A DNA stretch of 23,007 bases from assembly GCA_937890355.1 (NCBI GenBank), contig CALACW010000155.1, forward strand, positions 1-23,007, in the 5' to 3' direction. This DNA comes from CALACW01 sp002431305. Lineage in GTDB: Bacteria > Bacillota > Clostridia > Oscillospirales > Acutalibacteraceae. Below the pieces are notes generated by a model, which worked only from the letters and a program-made list of their open reading frames with translations, was not told the origin of the DNA and did not search any database. Positions 1-6,388 of the stretch are shown here, piece by piece (the first letter of the stretch is position 1; the number at the start of each line of letters is the position of its first letter). The translations under genes were made by a program, and so were the position numbers.

Positions 1-1564
1 AATCTACACTGAATGTTACGCTGTCAACTCCATCCTTGACTTTAAATGTAAATGTCGCAAGTTTTACCGTATCTTCAGCAAAAACTGATGGAGCAATTGC
101 CGCAGCAGAAAGTATGTTGTTCGAACCTTCAGACAAACCGGCATCCATAAGATAACGACCGGAATAATTCTTCGCCGAAGCGTATTCAAGTTTATCGACA
201 GGGAAATTCACAAAAGCCGTAACCGTCGTATGTCCCTTTGCATTCGTAACGGAAACATCGAGAGTCAGCGTGCGGGTTTCGGAATCAAAACTCGAGTCAA
301 AAACAAGTTTCGGAGCTTCGCCGGCAGTTTTAATATCAACGACAAACGAACCGTATATATCATTACCGTCAACCTTACTGCCGTCGGTCAGCGTAAATGT
401 TACGGAATCGGCGCTTCCTGTTTTCTTAAGAACATATTCCGCAATTTTTACCGTCTGTGAAGAGTCGGACTCGTCAGGAATAACAGCCGCGCATGAAATC
501 ATTCCCGCCTGAGGACTGCCCGCCTCGGACATAACGGCGTCATTATCCGCACCCTCGGCAGAAACAAACTCGAGAATATCGCTCGGGTATGAGAAGAATA
601 CGTCCGCAGACTCCTTTGCGCCGTCGGCGTAAAGCTCGACCGTAAGCAGTTTTGTTGAGTCGTCGAATGAAGATTCAATATGTACGCTTCCGTCGTCGCC
701 CGAATTCGGAATCGAAACCTCGTACGAACCGGTCATAACTATGCTGTCGTCAACAACACTGTCCGACGCAACGGTAAATTCAACCGAGTTTACAAAATCC
801 TTTACTTTAAGTTTAAATTCGGCAATTTCAAACGAATCTTCATCGAATTCTTTCGACGTCATTACACCTGCGGAAAGAGCCTTGTTATCGGTACGCAGTC
901 CGCATGCTATAATATATTTTGTATTCAGTTTCTCGGAAGAAATATATTCAACGTCGTCCGTCGGAAAATCTATAAATCCCGTAATAGTAGTATGTCCCTT
1001 CATATTGCAGGCGGAAACGGTCAGCGTCAGAATTCTCGACGACTCGTCAAAACTCGAATCAAAGTTGAGTCCCGGAGCCGGCACATAAACCGCGCTGATG
1101 TCGACGGCAGCGGAGCCCGAAATGCTTATTGAATCGTCAACCGTACTGTCCGAGGTGATTTCAAAAACAGCCTCGTCGGCGTCTGCAATTTTTTTGAGTT
1201 TAAATGTAACGGGTCTCAGCTCGTCGGAATTAAACTCCGAAGATGTCATCACGGAAAGACTGAGAGTCGTTTCACCCGCACGGATTCCCGCCTCGACAAT
1301 GACACCATTACCAAGCGAATGTGTCTCATGTCCTGTATACTCGAGAACATCGTCGGGATAAGATATACCTATAGTTGCAGTATTATGACCGCTCATATTT
1401 TTAAGCACAACGTCAAGTGTAACTTCGCCCGTTTCGCTGTCGTATGCGGTCTCAAGTTCAACCGTCGGGTCGTCCGCGGCGAACGATGAAAACGTTACGC
1501 CCGAGAACACGGACAAAACCATGACGAACGACATCAGAAACGATAATGCGCGTCTGGGTTTCAT
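1..1564 (-). CDS. Secreted protein of tandem cohesin-like repeats (3' end cut by window edge)
   Basis: The reading frame starts at ATG 1564-1562 and stays open for 521 codons to the left edge, so the C-terminus is missing. CGGAGG lies at 1574-1579, 9 nt from the start. Residues 1-30 form a signal peptide (MKPRR, hydrophobic core, ending SSFAA). After it come four similar units of about 120-125 residues: roughly 33-158, 164-286, 292-412 and 417 to the edge. Each has a FDSSFD-x-x-(S/T) opening, a V-x-(V/L)-x-x-x-N strand followed in units 1, 2 and 4 by a GHTT-like turn, a FP-x-D-x-LEY strand and a closing F-K-(L/V)-K-V-K-D-x-V-x-SVxF strand. This pattern fits cohesin-type beta-sandwich modules (family knowledge), although they are divergent. 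The N-terminus resembles that of the divergent gene at 1967. The function inferred is a non-catalytic scaffold or surface adhesin; a dockerin, sortase signal or anchor may lie beyond the edge. Cohesin identity is moderately sure, the open frame very sure. Confidence 0.85.
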   Translation of the reverse strand, partial: MKPRRALSFLMSFVMVLSVFSGVTFSSFAADDPTVELETAYDSETGEVTLDVVLKNMSGHNTATIGISYPDDVLEYTGHETHSLGNGVIVEAGIRAGETTLSLSVMTSSEFNSDELRPVTFKLKKIADADEAVFEITSDSTVDDSISISGSAAVDISAVYVPAPGLNFDSSFDESSRILTLTVSACNMKGHTTITGFIDFPTDDVEYISSEKLNTKYIIACGLRTDNKALSAGVMTSKEFDEDSFEIAEFKLKVKDFVNSVEFTVASDSVVDDSIVMTGSYEVSIPNSGDDGSVHIESSFDDSTKLLTVELYADGAKESADVFFSYPSDILEFVSAEGADNDAVMSEAGSPQAGMISCAAVIPDESDSSQTVKIAEYVLKKTGSADSVTFTLTDGSKVDGNDIYGSFVVDIKTAGEAPKLVFDSSFDSETRTLTLDVSVTNAKGHTTVTAFVNFPVDKLEYASAKNYSGRYLMDAGLSEGSNNILSAAAIAPSVFAEDTVKLATFTFKVKDGVDSVTFSVD

Positions 1565-1629
1565 AACAAAATACCTCCGAAAAACCGAAATATTGATTGA
1601 ATTAACATTTATTCTTAACTTTATATCAT

Positions 1630-1658
1630 ATTTTAGCAGGGAAAAAACCAAATGTCAA
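1630..1658 (-). promoter_or_regulatory. Sigma-A-type promoter of the cohesin-repeat gene
   Basis: On the minus strand a perfect -35 TTGACA (1653-1658) is followed after a 17-nt spacer by TAAAAT (1630-1635). The predicted transcript starts near 1623 and leaves a leader of about 60 nt with the CGGAGG site. Confidence 0.7.
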
Positions 1659-1766
1659 TACTTTAAGGTAAAATTTTTACCAATAAGACAACTTTTTGTC
1701 GATATCTGTTTGTCTCATTACTTAATAATTAAATTTTTTATTTTTTATATACCTTATTATATATTA

Positions 1767-1842
1767 CCTTCCCGCATGGGGCTGACTTGTTTATGAATGA
1801 TAACAATGCCTCAGCAGTATGAAATTTCCGGGTTTGAGCCTT
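1767..1842. repeat. Degenerate fragment of the MITE-like repeat (copy A)
   Basis: The segment matches the interior of the intact copy at 9662-9812: the CTTCCCGCATG junction, a TTTAT-AAT-ATAA stretch, the block TGC-TCAGCA-TATGAAAT and then CGGGTTT. Both palindromic ends are missing or unrecognisable, so it is a decayed remnant with many substitutions. Confidence 0.55.
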
Positions 1843-1895
1843 ACAACAAATCATTGTCCGCGTTCTATAAATTTTAATATATTTTTATAAAATTA

Positions 1896-1924
1896 TTGAC
1901 AATGTTATACAAATATGGTATCAT
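1896..1924 (+). promoter_or_regulatory. Sigma-A-type promoter of the 1324-residue LRR gene
   Basis: TTGACA (1896-1901), a 17-nt spacer and TATCAT (1919-1924) form a near-consensus promoter. Transcription is predicted near 1931, giving a leader of about 36 nt that carries the GGAGG site at 1954-1958. Confidence 0.8.
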
Positions 1925-1966
1925 ACATGTGACTGTACCGAAAAATTTGATTCGGAGGAATATTAA

Positions 1967-4900
1967 ATGAAAAAACACCCCCGCAGGATTATTTCCGTTT
2001 TACTCGCAGTGATGATGACACTGTCTGTATTCTCGTCGCTCGGGTTCTCCTCGTCGGCTGCCGAGGAAGACCCGCCGTATGTCGAATTCAACTCGGTTTT
2101 CGACCCGGACACGCGCGAGCTGTCCGTTACCGTCGAAATGCAGAACATTGCAGAGTATTGCACAGCGCAGACATTTTTTACCTTTGATACTGACGCCGTT
2201 TCGTTTATCTCGTCCGAGAACAGAAGCATTTCCGGTTTCTCGGTTACGTCCGGAGTTAACGATGCGGATGAGAACTACGTTTCCGCAGTGACGGTTAACA
2301 ATTCGTTTTCCTATAATTCTGTCGAGCTTGCCGATTTTAAGTTCAGCATAGCGGACGGCGTTGAAAAAGTATATCTGGATGCCAAATATACTTTTACAAG
2401 TGAAACTTTGTCCGATTACAATTCGAGCAGTTCGAGAGAGCTTAACCTCGCTTCGCTTACCGGCGAGGACGAAGACAATTATGATTTTATGTTTACCTCC
2501 CGCTCGGACGGCACTCTTGTTCTCAGCGCTTATAACGGCGAAAAAACCGAGATAACCGTTCCCGATTCATATGACGGAAAAGCTGTTACCGCCGTTGAAC
2601 TTTCGGCGTTTGCGGGCAATACATCAATTACGAAAATCACGCTTCCCGATACGATTACGGACTTTACCGACTTTAGTTGTTCATATTACAACGGCGCGTT
2701 CGAAGGCTGTACGTCGCTTAAGGAGATAAATATTCCCTCGAAGATTACAAGCATAGATTCATATATGTTCAAAAAATGCAGTTCTCTTGAAAAAATCGTT
2801 CTGCCCCTCGGCGTTACGAGAATCGGAGATTATGCGTTCAGAAGCTGTGAAAATTTAAAGGAAATCAGCATACCCGAGAGCGTACGCTCCGTGGGCGAGG
2901 GCGCATTCGAATACTGTTCGTCTCTTAAGGAGGTTGTTCTCCCCGCGGGACTTAAAAATATTGCGGACGAACTGTTCTACGGCTGTACTTCTCTCGAAAA
3001 AGTCACAATCCCCGATTCTGTTATTGAAATCGGATACAGTGCGTTTTCGAACTGCTCCGCGCTTAAAAATATCGAAATTCCGGAATACGTTTCGACTATG
3101 GATTCATATGCGTTCGATAGCTGTACTGTGCTCGAATCAATCGCGATACCCGAACATGCAATGAGTCTCGGCTCGTACATTTTCTCGGGCTGTGAGAAGC
3201 TTAATAATATTACGATTCCCGATTCCGTAACCGGTCTTAGCGCAAGTCTGTTTTCTGATACCGCATATTATAAAAATGAAAAGAACTGGGCAGACGGCGT
3301 GCTGTTTATCGGCAATCACCTCATATCCGCAAAACCCGACGTTGTTTCCGGCAATTACGTAATCCCCGAAAACGTTGTTTCCATAAGCGAATGCGCGTTC
3401 AGAGGCTGTGAAAAACTTACGGGCGTCACCATACCCGAATCGATTCACACCATCCCCTCCGCCGCATTCTCGGGCTGTACCGCGCTCGATAATATTACGA
3501 TTCCCTCATCGATTGCGTATATCGGCTCATATGCCTTCAGCGAGTGCAAGACGCTTAAATCCGTAACGATTCCCGATTCTGTTTCGAAAATCGGCACGGC
3601 TGCGTTTGCCGACTGTTCGTCGCTTCATGAAATAAATGTTCCCGATTCCGTAGGCGGAATCACCGCGGGCACCGTTGCAAACACAGCGTTTTATGCCGAC
3701 GACGCAAACTGGGACGGCGACGTTCTCTATGTCGGAAATCACCTCGTTACGTGCAAAAACAGAATTATCGAGGGCAATTACGTTGTCCGCGAGGGTACCG
3801 TTTCAATAGGTTACGGCGCGTTTGCAGAGTGCGATTTGTTAACGGGACTTGAGATTCCCGCATCCGTTGCCGAAATAGGACTCAACGCGTTTGCAGACAG
3901 CAAACTGCTCGAAAAAATCGACGTTAAGGGCGACGCCGAAATCGCATTAAATATGATAACGGGTACTAAACTTCTCTCGGACAGCAGTCTTTGGGACAAC
4001 GGAATTCTCTATGTCGGAAAGACGCTCATTGCATCGGATTCCGAAAAAGTTAAGGGCAGTATCAAAATTAAGGACGGCACAAAGAGAATCGACGAAGAGG
4101 TATTTTATCTGAACGAAAACATCACCGGCGTTACAATTCCCGCGTCGGTCGAGTATATCGGAGAGTATGCGTTTGCTCACTGTTCGAATCTTAAAAATAT
4201 TAAAATAGGCGATAACGTAAAAGGACTTGACTACACGGTGTTCCGCGGTACGGCGTACTATGATGACAACGCAAACTGGGCAGACGGCGCATTCTACGTA
4301 GGAAATTATCTTCTTGACAATGATTTTGATTCAGAAACCGAAAAATATACCGTAAAATCCGGCACTGTTGCAATCGCTTACTGCGCGCTTGCGGGCGCAG
4401 ATTCACTTTCTGAGGTTACAATTCCGACATCCGTACGCGAAATCGGTTCGAACGCTTTCAGCGGTACGGCTGTTTATGATAACGAAAAATACAACACCGA
4501 CGGCGTTGTCTATATCGGAAATTACCTTATCCACGCAGACCCCTACGGCGTTACGGGCGCTCTGAGCATAAAGGACGGCACGACAGCCGTTGCTGACCAT
4601 GCGTTCTCGGGATGCTCATCCCTTACGGACGTTTCGATTCCCTCGAGCGTTAAGTATATCGGCACGGGCGCGTTCAACGACACCGGACTTAAGAAGGTTT
4701 CTCTTGACGAGAGCGTAGAATATATCGGCGATACGGCATTCGGATATGTCGATTATATCGCCAAGGAAGTCAACATGGTTACCGACTTCACCGTTTCCGG
4801 ATATGCCGGCACCGCAGCCGAAGCATACGCCGGCGAAAACGGTTTCAGATTTATAACGAAGTGCAGACACACCGAAACTCAGCTCAAGAATGTCAAGGAC

Positions 4901-5941
4901 GCGACATGCGAAGAGGAAGGCTATACGGGAGACACATACTGCACCGGGTGCGGTGACAAGCTCGCCGACGGCAAGGCTGTTCCCGCCCTCGGACACAAGA
5001 ATGTTGATGTTAAGGGTACGCCCGCAACATGCGAAAAAGCCGGACTTACCGACGGCGTAAAGTGCTCCGTATGCGGTAAGATGACAACCGAACAGAAGAA
5101 TATCCCCGCTCTCGGTCATAAGGAAACCGAGATTAAGGCTGTTCCGGCGACATGTGAAAAGAGCGGACTTACAGAGGGAACAAAGTGCTCCGTATGCGAT
5201 AAAGTACTGAAGGCTCAGCAGGAGATTCCCGCGCTCGGACATAAAAATGTTGACGTTAAGGGCACGGCTGCAACGTGCGAAAAAACGGGTCTTACCGACG
5301 GCGTAAAGTGCTCAGTCTGCGGTAAGGCGATAAAAGAGCAGAAGTCAATCCCCGCTCTCGGACACAAGAGCGTAACCGTAAAGGGCAACCCCGCTTCGTG
5401 TGAAAAAACAGGACTTACCGACGGCGAGAAGTGTTCTGTCTGCGGTAAAATATTAAAAGAACAGAAGGAAATCCCCGCCCTCGGACATAAATTCGAAAAG
5501 GGCAAGTGCACCGTCTGCGGAGCATTCGACCCCGAATTTAAACTTGAAGTCAGCGGAGAAAATGATATCATTATAAATAATGAGACGCGTTCGGTAACAA
5601 ATATTCCGACAAAGACTTCGGGTATGACGGCGGCCGATTTTAAAGCCCGTTTCAACGGTGATATCGAACTTCCGATTGCCGGCGACGCACTCATTTATAA
5701 CGGAATGAAGTTTACTTTCAACGGAGAGGAATACACCGTTACCGTTAAGGGCGACGTTTCTCCCGACGGAAAGCTGACCGCTTCCGACGCAAGACTCATT
5801 CTGAGAATTACCGCGAAACTCGAAAACGCGGACGAAATTATGAAGAACGGCGCAGACCTCAACTCCGACGGCAGGATAACGGCGTCCGAAGCGAGAATCA
5901 TTCTGAGATTTGCCGCGAGACTTATTAAGTCAATCACTTGA
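1967..5941 (+). CDS. Secreted cohesin-like / BspA-LRR / Cys-His repeat / dockerin protein
   Basis: 1324 residues. GGAGG 8 nt upstream supports this ATG. Order of parts: signal peptide 1-32 (ending SSAA); cohesin-like module about 35-175, similar to the repeats in the neighbouring gene (FNSVFDPDTREL opening); BspA-type LRRs (LRR_5) about 194-960, with the repeated core I-P-x-S-V-x-x-I-G-x-x-A-F-x-x-C-x-x-L; Cys/His repeats 966-1187; a small beta-rich module about 1205-1261; type I dockerin 1262-1324 with two loops, GDVSPDGKLTASD and ADLNSDGRITASE. Five times the LRRs are interrupted by a hairpin of the kind W-x-D-G-V-L-Y-V-G-N-x-L-I, which marks super-repeats of roughly 220-420 bp. No catalytic domain is visible. 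BspA-type LRRs generally mediate binding to host or matrix proteins, and dockerins bind cohesins (family knowledge). A role as a docked adhesin is inference. Confidence 0.93.
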   Translation: MKKHPRRIISVLLAVMMTLSVFSSLGFSSSAAEEDPPYVEFNSVFDPDTRELSVTVEMQNIAEYCTAQTFFTFDTDAVSFISSENRSISGFSVTSGVNDADENYVSAVTVNNSFSYNSVELADFKFSIADGVEKVYLDAKYTFTSETLSDYNSSSSRELNLASLTGEDEDNYDFMFTSRSDGTLVLSAYNGEKTEITVPDSYDGKAVTAVELSAFAGNTSITKITLPDTITDFTDFSCSYYNGAFEGCTSLKEINIPSKITSIDSYMFKKCSSLEKIVLPLGVTRIGDYAFRSCENLKEISIPESVRSVGEGAFEYCSSLKEVVLPAGLKNIADELFYGCTSLEKVTIPDSVIEIGYSAFSNCSALKNIEIPEYVSTMDSYAFDSCTVLESIAIPEHAMSLGSYIFSGCEKLNNITIPDSVTGLSASLFSDTAYYKNEKNWADGVLFIGNHLISAKPDVVSGNYVIPENVVSISECAFRGCEKLTGVTIPESIHTIPSAAFSGCTALDNITIPSSIAYIGSYAFSECKTLKSVTIPDSVSKIGTAAFADCSSLHEINVPDSVGGITAGTVANTAFYADDANWDGDVLYVGNHLVTCKNRIIEGNYVVREGTVSIGYGAFAECDLLTGLEIPASVAEIGLNAFADSKLLEKIDVKGDAEIALNMITGTKLLSDSSLWDNGILYVGKTLIASDSEKVKGSIKIKDGTKRIDEEVFYLNENITGVTIPASVEYIGEYAFAHCSNLKNIKIGDNVKGLDYTVFRGTAYYDDNANWADGAFYVGNYLLDNDFDSETEKYTVKSGTVAIAYCALAGADSLSEVTIPTSVREIGSNAFSGTAVYDNEKYNTDGVVYIGNYLIHADPYGVTGALSIKDGTTAVADHAFSGCSSLTDVSIPSSVKYIGTGAFNDTGLKKVSLDESVEYIGDTAFGYVDYIAKEVNMVTDFTVSGYAGTAAEAYAGENGFRFITKCRHTETQLKNVKDATCEEEGYTGDTYCTGCGDKLADGKAVPALGHKNVDVKGTPATCEKAGLTDGVKCSVCGKMTTEQKNIPALGHKETEIKAVPATCEKSGLTEGTKCSVCDKVLKAQQEIPALGHKNVDVKGTAATCEKTGLTDGVKCSVCGKAIKEQKSIPALGHKSVTVKGNPASCEKTGLTDGEKCSVCGKILKEQKEIPALGHKFEKGKCTVCGAFDPEFKLEVSGENDIIINNETRSVTNIPTKTSGMTAADFKARFNGDIELPIAGDALIYNGMKFTFNGEEYTVTVKGDVSPDGKLTASDARLILRITAKLENADEIMKNGADLNSDGRITASEARIILRFAARLIKSIT
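4985..5476 (+). repeat. Four in-frame 123-bp tandem repeats (41-residue Cys/His unit)
   Basis: Units begin at 4985, 5108, 5231 and 5354, each with the start ALGH and exactly 123 bp apart; a fifth ALGH at 5477 opens a shortened end unit, and a divergent unit precedes 4985. Within each full unit the spacing is H-x11-C-x10-C-x2-C, with conserved GLT-G-KCSVC-K around the last two cysteines. Synonymous differences between units show they are not very recent copies. Confidence 0.9.
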
Positions 5942-6023
5942 TACGGATACGGGGATGTTAAAAACGCCCGGACCGCAAAAAAACTATAAAAGCTGAATGT
6001 TTTTTTGCTATGAACCACCCTCA

Positions 6024-6089
6024 CCCTCGGAGTACTTTTGTACGCCGTCGGGCAAGCCTCAAGCGCCGTTTTGGACGGCGCCTGAGGTT
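6024..6089. repeat. Pair of adjacent GC-rich hairpins
   Basis: The first hairpin pairs CCC-CGG-GTAC (6024-6035) with GTAC-CCG-GGG (6040-6052) through small mismatches. The second pairs 13 bases at 6057-6069 with 6075-6087 (one G-U pair) around a 5-base loop. Neither is followed by a T-run, so these are not typical intrinsic terminators. They could be a REP-like element or an RNA-stabilising 3' structure of the upstream transcript. Confidence 0.5.
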
Positions 6090-6241
6090 CGGTTGATTCA
6101 TTCCGAACATTTTTTCCTATCCCCGGAATGCAGGCTGTAACGGCACGAGTGAAGAGTGAATAGTGTCGATGCAAATTATGAGGGATTTGTCATTGCATGT
6201 AAATTATAAAATTCTTTTTTCCTATTCCGGTTAAGTAAATC

Positions 6242-6277
6242 AGGAGCTGTAAAACGAGTTTTTACGGCTCCTTTTTT
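6242..6277 (+). terminator. Rho-independent terminator
   Basis: A 13-bp stem (AGGAGCTGTAAAA at 6242-6254 with 6260-6272, one G-U pair) with a 5-base loop is followed by a run of six T (6272-6277). It probably ends transcripts from the 1967 gene about 300 nt after its stop and insulates the next gene. Confidence 0.85.
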
Positions 6278-6327
6278 ATATTTTTAACGACTTTTTTAAT
6301 AAAAATCCGGTGAAGTGTTAAATTTAA

Positions 6328-6356
6328 TTGACAGTGGTGCACAATTATTGTATTAT
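6328..6356 (+). promoter_or_regulatory. Sigma-A-type promoter of the second LRR gene
   Basis: TTGACA (6328-6333), 17-nt spacer, TATTAT (6351-6356). The predicted start is near 6363, giving a short leader with CGGAGGAG before the ATG at 6389. Confidence 0.8.
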
Positions 6357-6388
6357 ATAATTAACCATAATAATTCGGAGGAGTAAAC

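Larger units (their letters stand above)
1565..1966. other. Divergent intergenic region with two promoters and a repeat relic
   Basis: This 402-nt gap separates the start codons of the two divergent surface-protein genes. It is very AT-rich. It holds one outward-facing sigma-A-type promoter for each gene (1630-1658 minus, 1896-1924 plus) and a degenerate copy of the MITE-like repeat (1767-1842) between them. A 91-codon plus-strand open frame across 1521-1796 has no ribosome site and low-complexity content, and is not called. Confidence 0.6.
5942..6388. other. 447-nt intergenic region with hairpins, a terminator and a promoter
   Basis: No gene is supported here. From left to right it holds an AT-rich inverted repeat just after the LRR gene (GCAAAAAAAC at 5975-5984 with its complement at 5999-6008), two GC-rich hairpins (6024-6052 and 6055-6089), an intrinsic terminator (6242-6277) and the promoter of the next gene (6328-6356). 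A minus-strand open frame reaching 6174 lies mostly antisense to the LRR gene and has no support. Confidence 0.6.

Noticed and set aside
680..1361. Several plus-strand open frames of 87-150 codons
   Set aside because: They are antisense to the edge-truncated cohesin-repeat gene, whose minus-strand frame is open for all 521 codons with signal peptide, ribosome site and promoter.
4616..5242. Minus-strand open frame of 208 codons
   Set aside because: It is antisense to the LRR and Cys/His repeat region, and its repeated look only mirrors the coding repeats on the other strand.
4985..5476. Possible CRISPR array because of regular tandem repeats
   Set aside because: The 123-bp period has no repeat/spacer structure; the whole array is in frame and encodes conserved Cys/His units.
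5695..6174. Minus-strand open frame of 159 codons reaching into the intergenic region
   Set aside because: Half of it is antisense to the dockerin coding region; the rest crosses hairpins, and there is no ribosome site.
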